Positions 24,189 through 31,977 of a stretch of 64,000 nucleotides of DNA are shown here, one piece after another. Under the pieces are notes generated by a model. It searched no databases, was not told where the DNA came from, and was given only the letters and a program-made list of their open reading frames with translations. Location of the stretch: contig NZ_SSMY01000002.1 in NCBI RefSeq assembly GCF_004799495.1, positions 186,001 to 250,000 of the forward strand, read 5' to 3'. Numbering within the stretch: the first letter of the stretch is position 1; each line of letters begins with the position of its first letter. The position numbers were made by a program, and so were the translations under genes. This stretch comes from Sphingomonas sp. Lineage in GTDB: Bacteria > Pseudomonadota > Alphaproteobacteria > Sphingomonadales > Sphingomonadaceae.

Positions 24189-25498
24189 CCGAAGATCCTC
24201 GTCACGCGTTCTACCCCCGCCGCTAGCGCCTCGACGTCGGCCAGCGAGTTATACACCCCGAAACTCGCGCGCGCCGTCGCCGGCACGCCGAGCGTGTCCA
24301 TCAGCGGCTGCGCGCAATGGTGCCCCGCGCGGATCGCCACCTGACCTTCGTCCAAGATGGTGGCGACGTCGTGCGGATGCACCCCCTCGACCCCGAAACT
24401 GACGATCCCGGCGGCGTCGGCGGGGCCGAACAGCCGCACCGAATTGATCTGTCCCAGCCGCTCGCGCGTCGCGGCGACGAGCGCGGTTTCATGGGCGTGG
24501 ATGCGCTCCAGCCCGATCCCCTCGACATAATCGATCGCGGCGTGCAGCCCGACCACGCCGACGATATGGGGCGTCCCCGCCTCGAACCGTCCCGGCGGCG
24601 GGGCATAAGTCGTTTTCTCAAAGGTCACGCGGTCGATCATCGATCCACCACCCTGATACGGCGGCATCGCGTCGAGCAGTTCGGCCCTTCCCCACAACAC
24701 GCCGATTCCGGTCGGGCCGTAAAGCTTGTGGCCGGAGAAAACGTAGAAATCGCAGCCAATCTTGCGAACATCGACCGGCATCCGCGGCACCGCCTGACAC
24801 CCGTCGAGCAGAACTTTGGCACCGAACAGCTTCGCCAGCCCGACCGCCTGTTTAACCTCTAGCACCGACCCAAGCACGTTCGATACATGTGCGAGCCCAA
24901 CCAGCTTGTGCTTGTTGGTCAGCATGTTCGCCATGGCGTCCACGTCGATCTTGCCGTCCGACGTCAACGGCACGACGTCGATTTCAGCGCCGACCTTCTT
25001 CGCGATCATCTGCCACGGCACGATGTTGCTGTGATGCTCGAGCGTCGAGAGCAGGATGCGGTCGCCCGCCTTGAGCTGCTTGCCCGCCCAGCACTGCGCG
25101 ACCAGGTTGATCGCCTCGGTCGCGCCGCGCACGAACACGCATTCGTCGGGCTGCGCACCGATGAACCTCGCGACCCGCTTGCGCGCCGCTTCGTAGGCCA
25201 GCGTCATGTCGGCCGAGCGCTGATACACCCCGCGGTGCACCGTCGCGTAGGTTTCGCCATAAGCGCGGCTGATCGCGTCGAGCACGGGCCGCGGCTTCTG
25301 CGCGGTCGCGGCGGTGTCGAGATACGCCCACCCCGCCGGGATCGCCGGGAAATCGGCGAGCACGTCGAGTGCTTCCAACTCCCCTTCCCGGACAAGGGAG
25401 GGGCTGGGGGCGGGTCGGCCGGTAGAGCTCGCTGCGCTCGCACCCACCCCCAACCCCTCCCTAGGAGGGAGGGGAGAAGAGGAAGAAACCACGCTCAC
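24185..25498 (-). CDS. sufS: SufS-type cysteine desulfurase with repeat-encoded N-terminal insert
   Basis: A 437-residue PLP enzyme that takes sulfur from cysteine for Fe-S assembly. Lys258 in FSGHKLYGPTG holds PLP and Cys395 in RAGHHCAQPL is the persulfide cysteine; YLDTAATAQKP and TLEHHSNIVPWQ are SufS landmarks. The GTG at 25498 overlaps the sufD stop by GTGA and is the natural coupled start. Residues 6 to about 42 are then translated from a palindromic repeat (segments LPPREGLGVG and PSPSLVREGE), making it some 35 residues longer than usual. An internal GTG near 25372 would remove the insert but lacks a well-placed ribosome site. Confidence 0.93.
   Translation of the reverse strand: MSVVSSSSPLPPREGLGVGASAASSTGRPAPSPSLVREGELEALDVLADFPAIPAGWAYLDTAATAQKPRPVLDAISRAYGETYATVHRGVYQRSADMTLAYEAARKRVARFIGAQPDECVFVRGATEAINLVAQCWAGKQLKAGDRILLSTLEHHSNIVPWQMIAKKVGAEIDVVPLTSDGKIDVDAMANMLTNKHKLVGLAHVSNVLGSVLEVKQAVGLAKLFGAKVLLDGCQAVPRMPVDVRKIGCDFYVFSGHKLYGPTGIGVLWGRAELLDAMPPYQGGGSMIDRVTFEKTTYAPPPGRFEAGTPHIVGVVGLHAAIDYVEGIGLERIHAHETALVAATRERLGQINSVRLFGPADAAGIVSFGVEGVHPHDVATILDEGQVAIRAGHHCAQPLMDTLGVPATARASFGVYNSLADVEALAAGVERVTRIFG
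25378..25489. repeat. Dispersed palindromic repeat inside the 5' end of sufS
   Basis: Inverted arms at 25396-25416 (AGGGAGGGGCTGGGGGCGGGT, matching with two mismatches) and 25440-25460 flank a G+C-rich centre that itself contains GAGCTCGCTGCGCTC. Both arms read in frame with sufS. Its sequence type (CTCCCCTTCCCGGACAAGGG) differs from the GCGAAAGC family at 1219, 3380 and 40711. Confidence 0.85.
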
Positions 25499-26253
25499 AA
25501 TATTCGCTCCAAAGCGATCTGCGCCGCCGCCTCGATCGCCTCGCGCTGCACCATATTGCCGATCCCATCGAACACGCTGCCGATGAACGCGCGGAGCAGC
25601 AGCGTCTTCGCCTCAGCCGGCGCGATCCCGCGGCTTTGCAGATAGAACAAGGCGTTGGCGTCGAGTTCGCCGACCGTCGCGCCGTGTGCGCACTTCACGT
25701 CGTCGGCGAAAATCTCCAGCTCGGGCTTGGCGTTGGCGGTCGCAGTACGCGTCAGCAACATCGCTTTCACCGACTGGCTGGCATCGGTCTGCTGCGCATC
25801 GCGCGCGACCGCGACCTTGCCGAGATAGCTGCCCGTCGCCTTGCCGCCGAGCACCGACCGCACGACCTGGTTGCTGGTCGCATTGGGCTCGACATGGTTG
25901 AGCGTGGTGACGATTTCCAGCGTCTGCTCGCCCCCCCCGATAATCGCGCCGCCCAATTCGAAATGCGCGCCCTCGTGCAGCGTCACGTCGATCGCGACGC
26001 GGCCAAGCTTGCCGCCGGTGTTGAGCACATGAAACGTGGCGCGCGCGCCGCGTTCGAGCACGACCGTGAAATCCCTGACCGCGACATCGCCGGTGTCGGC
26101 GTCCTGCACCACCAGCCGCGCGATCTCCTCGCCCGCCACGACGCGGATCGTCTCCGCCGCGGGCGCGGGCCACGCGGTCGCGAGCGCATCAAGGTCGCTA
26201 TACCGCCACGCTTCGTCGCGCCGGGTCGGTAGGGTGGCGAGGGCTAAGGTCAC
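25495..26253 (-). CDS. sufD: SufD, subunit of the SufBCD scaffold
   Basis: A 252-residue beta-helix subunit that pairs with SufB on the SufC ATPase. It begins PTRRDEAWRYSDLDAL and has the core VERGARATFHVLNTGG-like repeats and the C-terminal ELEIFADDVKCAHGATVGELD...FYLQSRGI with the conserved Cys-Ala-His-Gly region. It is much shorter than the 400-residue enterobacterial protein, as is usual in this bacterial group. The GTG start overlaps the sufC stop (GTGA). Confidence 0.92.
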   Translation of the reverse strand: MTLALATLPTRRDEAWRYSDLDALATAWPAPAAETIRVVAGEEIARLVVQDADTGDVAVRDFTVVLERGARATFHVLNTGGKLGRVAIDVTLHEGAHFELGGAIIGGGEQTLEIVTTLNHVEPNATSNQVVRSVLGGKATGSYLGKVAVARDAQQTDASQSVKAMLLTRTATANAKPELEIFADDVKCAHGATVGELDANALFYLQSRGIAPAEAKTLLLRAFIGSVFDGIGNMVQREAIEAAAQIALERIL

Positions 26254-26999
26254 GCCGCCGCCACCCCATAACCTTCGCGCTCGAGCTGCACCGCCAGTTC
26301 GGGTCCGCCCGAGCGCGTGATCCGGCCGCCTTCGAGCACATGGACGAAATCGGGCTGCACGTAGTCGAGCAGCCGCTGGTAATGCGTGATCAGCACCACC
26401 GCCTTGTCGGGGCCACGCATGATGCGGTTGATGCCGTCGCCGACCACGCGCAGCGCGTCGATGTCGAGCCCGCTGTCCGTCTCGTCGAGGATCGCGAGCT
26501 TCGGCGCGATGATCCCCATCTGGACCATTTCATTGCGCTTCTTCTCGCCGCCCGAAAAGCCGACATTGACCGGGCGCTTGAGCATCTCCGCGTCCATCGA
26601 CAGCGAAGCCGCCTGTGCGCGCGCGAGCTTGAGGAAATCGCCGCCCGACAACGGCGCTTCGTCGCGCCCCTTGCGCTGTGCGTTGAGCGCCTCGCGCAGG
26701 AACTGGACGTTCGACACGCCGGGGATTTCGACCGGGTATTGGAAGCCGAGAAACAGGCCAGCGGCGGCGCGCTCGTGCGGCTCCATCGCGAGCAGATCGG
26801 CGCCGTCGAATGCGACCGATCCCGCGGTCACCTCGTACCCAGGCCGCCCGCCGAGCACATAGCCGAGCGTCGACTTGCCCGCGCCATTCGGCCCCATGAT
26901 CGCGTGCACCTCGCCCGCGTTCACGGACAGGCTCAACCCCTTGAGGATTTCCTTCCCGTCGATTTCGGCGTGAAGGTCGGTGATGGAAAGCATGGTCAT
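26250..26999 (-). CDS. sufC: SufC, ATPase of the Fe-S scaffold
   Basis: A 249-residue ABC-type ATPase driving SufBCD rearrangement. Walker A is GPNGAGKST (about 36-44), the signature region is NVGFSGGEKKRNEMVQM, Walker B is LAILDETDSGLDIDALR, and the switch histidine is in LITHYQRLL. GFQYPVEIPGVSN is the SufC-specific stretch. Two in-frame ATGs lie at 26999 and 26993; the first has GAG four bases before it. It begins 5 bp after the oxygenase gene stop. Confidence 0.94.
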   Translation of the reverse strand: MTMLSITDLHAEIDGKEILKGLSLSVNAGEVHAIMGPNGAGKSTLGYVLGGRPGYEVTAGSVAFDGADLLAMEPHERAAAGLFLGFQYPVEIPGVSNVQFLREALNAQRKGRDEAPLSGGDFLKLARAQAASLSMDAEMLKRPVNVGFSGGEKKRNEMVQMGIIAPKLAILDETDSGLDIDALRVVGDGINRIMRGPDKAVVLITHYQRLLDYVQPDFVHVLEGGRITRSGGPELAVQLEREGYGVAAA

Positions 27000-27004
27000 T
27001 CTAC

Positions 27005-27829
27005 TCAATCGATGATGTCGGCGCGGCAGATGAAGTCGCGCATCGGTGGGCCGAAGCCGTCGTACACCGCGCGCGCAACCTGCAGCTTCTTGTAACGCAC
27101 CGCTTTGGCTCGCTTCGGCTCCTGCCACCAGTCGCGGCTGTGGACCGAGAACAGGATCGGGCGCGGCGCGTCGCTGCGGTTGCCGCGCCCGCTGTGGATC
27201 GTGCGGAAATCCCACATCACGACCGACCCGACCGGCATCGCCGGCGCGAAATCGGGCGGTCCGCCAGCGAAATTCTCGCGGTGGCTGCGCCGCCAGAACG
27301 CGGTCGTTCCGTTCGCCTCGTCGAGCGGCACCAGCGGCATCGAGATCGACAGCGCGACCGGCGGCAGCACGCGGTCGAGCTTGCCCTCGGTGAACAGCAG
27401 CCCGTCGAAATGCTGGCCCTGGTCGGGCGACCCCGGCAGCGAGACGAGCAGGCCGAGCGACTCCAGGATGTTCTCGGCGCTGAGCAGATTCCGCCCGATC
27501 TCGCGGATCGCGCGCGGCGCGAAGATCGCGCGCTTCGCGAGCAGCCCGTCGATCACCAGCGGCATCGTGTAGCGCCCCGGGAACGAGCCGAGGTCGCGCT
27601 CGACATCGCGCTGGTCGTAGTCGGGGTAGCGCGCGACGATCTCCTGCCGGCACGCCTCGAGCAGCGCCGGGTCGACCAGATCGTCGAGCACCACCACGCC
27701 CTCGCGCCGCAGGATAGCGGTTGCCCGCTCGACCGCCGCGGCGTGATCGCGCCCTTCGGCGAACGACACGCGCAGGTCGGCGCCGGCATCCAGCACGCGC
27801 ACACCGTCGGAATCGCGCGGCGGGTTCAC
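27005..27829 (-). CDS. Phytanoyl-CoA dioxygenase (PhyH)-family oxygenase inside the suf operon
   Basis: A 274-residue Fe(II)/2-oxoglutarate oxygenase of the PhyH type. Iron ligands His140 and Asp142 are in GQHFDGLLF and distal His212 is in [11 protein letters not shown], whose arginine would bind 2-oxoglutarate; [19 protein letters not shown] is the usual N-terminal opening. Its GTG overlaps the sufB stop by GTGA and sufC follows after 5 bp, so it is fully embedded between the two scaffold genes, a position I do not know as standard. No substrate is evident; as an iron enzyme it may link iron or oxygen status to Fe-S assembly, but this is speculative. Confidence 0.86.
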   Translation of the reverse strand: MNPPRDSDGVRVLDAGADLRVSFAEGRDHAAAVERATAILRREGVVVLDDLVDPALLEACRQEIVARYPDYDQRDVERDLGSFPGRYTMPLVIDGLLAKRAIFAPRAIREIGRNLLSAENILESLGLLVSLPGSPDQGQHFDGLLFTEGKLDRVLPPVALSISMPLVPLDEANGTTAFWRRSHRENFAGGPPDFAPAMPVGSVVMWDFRTIHSGRGNRSDAPRPILFSVHSRDWWQEPKRAKAVRYKKLQVARAVYDGFGPPMRDFICRADIID

Positions 27830-29295
27830 CCCACGCTCCCCTCAAGGCTAATCCCCAGCAGCTTCTGTGCCTCGACCGCGAATTCCATCGGAAGCTGCTG
27901 GAGCACCTCGCGCGCGAAGCCGTTGACGATCAGCGCGACGGCGCTTTCCTGATCGAGCCCGCGCTGCATCGCGTAAAACAATTGGTCGTCGCTGATCTTC
28001 GACGTCGTCGCCTCATGCTCGATCTGCGCGGAAGGGTTGCGCACCTCGATATACGGCACGGTATGCGCGCCGCATTCGGACCCGAGCAACAGGCTGTCGC
28101 ATTGGGTGAAGTTGCGCACGCCTTCCGCCCCCGGCGCGACGCGGACGAGGCCGCGATAGGTGTTGTTCGATCGGCCCGCGCTGATCCCCTTCGACACGAT
28201 CGTCGAGCGGCTGCCCTTGCCGTTGTGGATCATCTTGGTGCCGGTATCGGCCTGCTGGAAATTGTTGGTCACCGCGACCGAATAGAATTCGCCGACGCTG
28301 TTCTCGCCATTGAGCACGCACGACGGATATTTCCAGGTGATCGCGCTGCCGGTCTCGACCTGAGTCCACGACACCTTGCTGTTGCGGCCCTGGCACAGCG
28401 CGCGCTTGGTGACGAAATTATAGATGCCGCCCTTGCCGTTCTCGTCGCCAGGGTACCAGTTCTGGACGGTCGAATATTTGATCTCGGCATCGTCCAATGC
28501 GACCAGTTCGACCACCGCCGCGTGGAGCTGGTTCTCGTCGCGCATCGGCGCGGTGCAGCCTTCGAGATACGAGACGTACGCTCCTTTGTCCGCGACGATC
28601 AGCGTGCGCTCGAACTGGCCGGTATTTTCGGCGTTGATGCGGAAATAGGTCGACAGCTCCATCGGGCAGCGCACGCCCTCGGGCACATACACGAAGGTCC
28701 CGTCGCTAAAGACCGCACAGTTGAGCGCGGCGAAGTAATTGTCGTGCTGCGGAACGACCTTGCCGAGCCATTTGCGGACGAGGTCGGGGTATTCGCGGAT
28801 CGCCTCGCTGATCGAGCGGAAGATGACCCCCGCGGCTTCGAGCTCCTTGCGGAAGGTCGTCGCGACGGAAACGCTGTCGAACACCGCGTCGACCGCGACC
28901 TTGCGGCTGCCCTCCACCCCCGCGAGCACTTTCTGTTCCTCGATCGGGATGCCGAGCTTTTCATATACGCGCAGGATTTCGGGATCGACCTCGTCGAGGC
29001 TCCCCAGCTTCGGCTTCGCCTTGGGCTCGGCGTAATAATAAGCGTCCTGATAATCGATCGGGTCGACGTTGAGCTTCGCCCAATCGGGCATCTCCATCGT
29101 CAGCCACAGCCGGTACGCCTTCAGCCGCCATTCGAGCATCCATTCGGGCTCGTTCTTCTTGGCCGAGATGAAGCGGACGGTGTCCTCGCTCAGCCCCTTG
29201 GGCGCGAACTCCTGCTCGATGTCCGAGCTGAAGCCCCATTCATAGGTCTTGTTCGCGGCGGCGTGCGCCTCGGCGTTCCTGATATCGGTGTCCAT
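27826..29295 (-). CDS. sufB: SufB, scaffold subunit for Fe-S cluster assembly
   Basis: A 489-residue scaffold protein. Diagnostic segments are [20 protein letters not shown] near the N-terminus, VGKVVP-like [44 protein letters not shown], the cysteine segment [16 protein letters not shown] and [20 protein letters not shown] near the C-terminus with conserved cysteines. The start at 29295 overlaps the regulator stop as TGATG; longer in-frame starts only translate the regulator gene. It leads the structural part of the operon and precedes the PhyH-type gene. Confidence 0.95.
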   Translation of the reverse strand: MDTDIRNAEAHAAANKTYEWGFSSDIEQEFAPKGLSEDTVRFISAKKNEPEWMLEWRLKAYRLWLTMEMPDWAKLNVDPIDYQDAYYYAEPKAKPKLGSLDEVDPEILRVYEKLGIPIEEQKVLAGVEGSRKVAVDAVFDSVSVATTFRKELEAAGVIFRSISEAIREYPDLVRKWLGKVVPQHDNYFAALNCAVFSDGTFVYVPEGVRCPMELSTYFRINAENTGQFERTLIVADKGAYVSYLEGCTAPMRDENQLHAAVVELVALDDAEIKYSTVQNWYPGDENGKGGIYNFVTKRALCQGRNSKVSWTQVETGSAITWKYPSCVLNGENSVGEFYSVAVTNNFQQADTGTKMIHNGKGSRSTIVSKGISAGRSNNTYRGLVRVAPGAEGVRNFTQCDSLLLGSECGAHTVPYIEVRNPSAQIEHEATTSKISDDQLFYAMQRGLDQESAVALIVNGFAREVLQQLPMEFAVEAQKLLGISLEGSVG

Positions 29296-29711
29296 CAGGC
29301 GTGCTCCGCCACGGCGAGATTGGCGAGGCTGACCCCCGCCAATGCCCCGCGCACCGCGCCATTCACCGCGTTCCAATGCGGACGCACCTTGCAGCTTTCC
29401 TCAACGCAGCAATCGTGCGCGCCATGATCGACGCACGCGGTCATCGCGATCGGCCCCTCGATCGCCTCGACGATATCGGCCAGGCTGATCGTCGCGGGCG
29501 GACGCGACAGGCGGAAGCCCCCGCCGGTGCCGCGCTGGCTCTCGATCAGGCCTGCGGCACTGAGCTTGCTCACCAATTTCTGCACCGTGGGCAGCGGCAG
29601 GCCGGTTTCCTCGGCCAGGCTCGTCGCGTTGAGACGCCCGATCCCGCCACAATGCCGCGCGGCGGCGGACATCATCACGACGGCATAATCGGCGAGACTA
29701 GACAGCTTCAT
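29295..29711 (-). CDS. Rrf2-family regulator of the suf operon
   Basis: A 138-residue winged-helix repressor of the Rrf2 family that senses Fe-S status. [18 protein letters not shown] and [19 protein letters not shown] form the DNA-binding part; Cys93, Cys101/102 and Cys107 in [16 protein letters not shown] are the expected cluster ligands. [13 protein letters not shown] is the wing. As first gene of the operon it probably represses it, acting at the inverted repeat 19 bp before its start codon; a Fur-like box lies between the two. Confidence 0.91.
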   Translation of the reverse strand: MKLSSLADYAVVMMSAAARHCGGIGRLNATSLAEETGLPLPTVQKLVSKLSAAGLIESQRGTGGGFRLSRPPATISLADIVEAIEGPIAMTACVDHGAHDCCVEESCKVRPHWNAVNGAVRGALAGVSLANLAVAEHA

Positions 29712-29714
29712 ACT

Positions 29715-29729
29715 TGCGAATGGTTCTCA
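29715..29729. promoter_or_regulatory. Candidate Fur-type box before the suf operon
   Basis: TGCGAATGGTTCTCA is a 7-1-7 imperfect palindrome (five of seven half-site positions pair) resembling alphaproteobacterial Fur/Irr boxes of the TGCGAA...TTCGCA kind. It ends four bases before the regulator ATG, where binding would block transcription or translation initiation. A fur gene is at 42482-42904. Confidence 0.45.
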
Positions 29730-29752
29730 AATCGGATCAATTCAATCCGATT
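29730..29752. promoter_or_regulatory. Inverted repeat, candidate operator of the suf regulator
   Basis: AATCGGAT (29730-29737) and ATCCGATT (29745-29752) are perfect inverted 8-mers with a 7-bp spacer, immediately upstream of the suf operon's first gene. The size and place suit autoregulation by the Rrf2-type protein. Confidence 0.55.
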
Positions 29753-29800
29753 GGCCATGTGGGCGCGCAACTTCGCCCCGTCAACCCGATTCAGGACGTT

Positions 29801-30655
29801 TCAGGTCTCGGAGATGAGCGACTTCACTTGCCCGCCGAGCGCCGTCCGCTGCGCGACAGTAATCGCGGCGAGTGCGGTCGGCTGGTCGCGGATCTGCTTG
29901 GGGGTCAGCCCGGTGAATTGCTTGACCTCGCGGATCAGGTGCGACTGATCGTAGAACCCGTGGCCGACCGCATCGTCGAAGCTCAGGTCGCGGCCGCGCA
30001 TCGCCACCGCTGCGCGCAAAGCGCGAAACTTGCGCGCCAGCAATTTGGGCGGCGCGCCGTAGATCGCGTTGCACTTGCGCTCGACCTGGCGCCGCGACAG
30101 CCCGGTCGCCGCGATCAGGTCGTCGATCTCTGGCGACTGGCTGTCCTCCAGCCAAGTATCGACTTGTTGCGCGAACCGCACCATTTCTGCGCAGGACTGG
30201 CCGGCGAGTTCGTGGATCAACGCCGCACCGATCGCCACCATCGCATCGAAATCGCGCGCGCGCTGCAATGCCCCGCGTGCTTCCATCATGCGGGGGCCAA
30301 GCAGCGCGCTCGCGTCGATCATCCGATTGAGCGCATTCGACGCGTCGCCGCCCATCATCGCTGCCCAGCCCGCCGCGGTGACACCCCAGCCGAACAGCCG
30401 CACCGGTCCTTCGGCGCGCACCCTGAACGCGGCGCTGGTGGGACCGATCACATGGACCGGGGTGGCCTGCTGCGCGCTTCCGTCGGGAAAAAAATACTGC
30501 GCCGCACCGTCGTCGAGTCGGAAACGCATCTGGGCATGATCGGCGCGCTCCATATCCTCGAACACCGGCAATTCGGTGTGGAAGAAATAGAATAGAGTTG
30601 CGTAATCAACGACATCGGGTCCGGGAACCCGATAATCGAGTTCGATATCGCTCAC
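29801..30655 (-). CDS. AraC-family transcriptional regulator
   Basis: A 284-residue regulator with an N-terminal sensory part of the DUF6597 kind (YRVPGPDVVDYATLFYFFHTEL) and a C-terminal AraC double helix-turn-helix (about 165-270): ATGLSRRQVERKCNAIYGAPPKLLARKFR for the first and VGHGFYDQSHLIREVKQFTGLTPKQIR for the second. GTG at 30655 is taken as start with GGGG about ten bases upstream. It is monocistronic between the suf operon and a putative small RNA. Its ligand and targets are unknown. Confidence 0.85.
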   Translation of the reverse strand: MSDIELDYRVPGPDVVDYATLFYFFHTELPVFEDMERADHAQMRFRLDDGAAQYFFPDGSAQQATPVHVIGPTSAAFRVRAEGPVRLFGWGVTAAGWAAMMGGDASNALNRMIDASALLGPRMMEARGALQRARDFDAMVAIGAALIHELAGQSCAEMVRFAQQVDTWLEDSQSPEIDDLIAATGLSRRQVERKCNAIYGAPPKLLARKFRALRAAVAMRGRDLSFDDAVGHGFYDQSHLIREVKQFTGLTPKQIRDQPTALAAITVAQRTALGGQVKSLISET

Positions 30656-30719
30656 GAAAGTGCGCCCCTGTTTTGCTTTCGCGATGTCGCTTTTATACGA
30701 TCTGGATCAAGTCGACCAT

Positions 30720-30870
30720 AGAAAAGCGGCCCGGCCTCCCCAAGGGAGACCGGGCCGTCGAGGGAAAGAACCCCTCCCAGGGCCCTTCGGGTCGCAACGC
30801 TTGTGTATGCGGACTTTCCCCGAGTCGTATTGGACGGATTCGCCGCACCACAATGTACTTTTCTTACAAT
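30720..30870 (-). ncRNA. Putative small RNA on the minus strand, between pyrD and the AraC gene
   Basis: A strong intrinsic terminator pointing left at 30721-30757 has no protein gene to serve: the nearest upstream sequence on that strand is the 150-bp gap before pyrD, which is transcribed the other way. I therefore infer a short minus-strand transcript starting somewhere around 30850-30870, where the sequence is A/T-rich and TACATT could be a -10 element. The body contains GACCCGAAGGGCCC and GGAGGGG/CCCTC pairings that could fold. Boundaries and promoter are approximate. Confidence 0.4.
30721..30757 (-). terminator. Strong leftward intrinsic terminator
   Basis: A perfect 14-bp G+C-rich stem (30727-30740 with 30744-30757) and three-base loop is followed on the minus strand by CTTTTCTA. 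On the plus strand there is no T-run, so it works leftward only. Confidence 0.8.
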
Positions 30871-30906
30871 TTTGACCGGCTGCGCCGTCGCTGCCATGGC
30901 GAACGC

Positions 30907-31932
30907 ATGAGCTTTGCGCTGCGCCCGCTGCTGTTTGCGATCGATGCCGAACGCGCCCACGGGCTGACGATCGACATGCTCGCGGCCTGGGACGCGATGG
31001 GTACGCCGCTCGCGGCGAACGTGCCGTCGTTGCCGGTGACGGTCGCGGGGCTGACCTTCCCCAACCCGCTCGGGCTCGCCGCCGGCGCCGACAAGGACGG
31101 GCGCGCGATCGCGGGATTCTTCGGCCTCGGCTTCGGCGCGGTCGAGATCGGCACGCTCACCCCACTGCCTCAATCGGGCAATCCCAAGCCGCGCCTGTTC
31201 CGGCTGGCCGAGGATCGCGCGGTGATCAACCGGATGGGGTTCAACAACGGCGGGCTCGCCGCCGCGCTACCGCGCGCACGGGCCGCGAAACGCACGGGCG
31301 TACTCGGCATCAACGTCGGCGCGAACAAGAAGGCAACCGACCGCATTGCGGACTACGAGGCCGGTGTCGCCGCCGCGGCACCGGTCGCGGACTATGTCAC
31401 GATCAACATCAGCTCGCCCAACACGCCGGGCCTGCGCGACCTCCAGCACGGCCCCGCGCTGACCGATTTGCTCGCGCGCTCGGCAACGGCTCGCGGTACG
31501 ACGCCGCTCTTCCTCAAGGTCGCGCCTGATCAGGAACCCGCGCAAATCGACGAGATCGCCCGCGCCGCGATCGACGCGGGGATCGACGCCTTGATTATCG
31601 GCAACACCACCATCAGCCGGCCCGCGCTCCGCTCTTCCCATGCGGACGAGCAAGGCGGGCTGTCGGGCGCCCCGCTCGCCAGCCTCGCCGCGCAACGCCT
31701 GCGCGATTTCCGCACCGCAACCGGCGGCCAGCTTCCGCTGGTCGCCGCCGGCGGGATCGACAGCGGCGCCGAAGCCTACGCCCGGATCCGCGCCGGGGCG
31801 AGCCTCGTGCAGCTCTACACCGGGCTCGTCTATGGCGGCCCCGGACTCCCCGCGCGCATCCTCCGCGAACTGGCCGCCCTGCTCGCCGGTGACGGCTTCG
31901 CAAGCATTGGGGAAGCGATCGGCGGAGGATGA
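30907..31932 (+). CDS. pyrD: Dihydroorotate dehydrogenase (quinone), class 2
   Basis: A 341-residue FMN enzyme of pyrimidine synthesis that passes electrons to quinone at the inner membrane. The class 2 N-terminal helix (MSFALRPLLFAIDAERAHG) gives membrane attachment. FMN/substrate segments are NPLGLAAGADKDG, INRMGFNNGG, the catalytic-serine region YVTINISSPNTPGLRDLQ, and the phosphate-binding VAAGGIDSGAEAYARIRAGASLVQLYTGL. The ATG at 30907 gives the normal length; its ribosome site is weak. Confidence 0.94.
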   Translation: MSFALRPLLFAIDAERAHGLTIDMLAAWDAMGTPLAANVPSLPVTVAGLTFPNPLGLAAGADKDGRAIAGFFGLGFGAVEIGTLTPLPQSGNPKPRLFRLAEDRAVINRMGFNNGGLAAALPRARAAKRTGVLGINVGANKKATDRIADYEAGVAAAAPVADYVTINISSPNTPGLRDLQHGPALTDLLARSATARGTTPLFLKVAPDQEPAQIDEIARAAIDAGIDALIIGNTTISRPALRSSHADEQGGLSGAPLASLAAQRLRDFRTATGGQLPLVAAGGIDSGAEAYARIRAGASLVQLYTGLVYGGPGLPARILRELAALLAGDGFASIGEAIGGG

Positions 31933-31977
31933 CGTAGCGTCTTGCCACCCGGCCTCACGCCGTTAGGGTCGCGGGCC

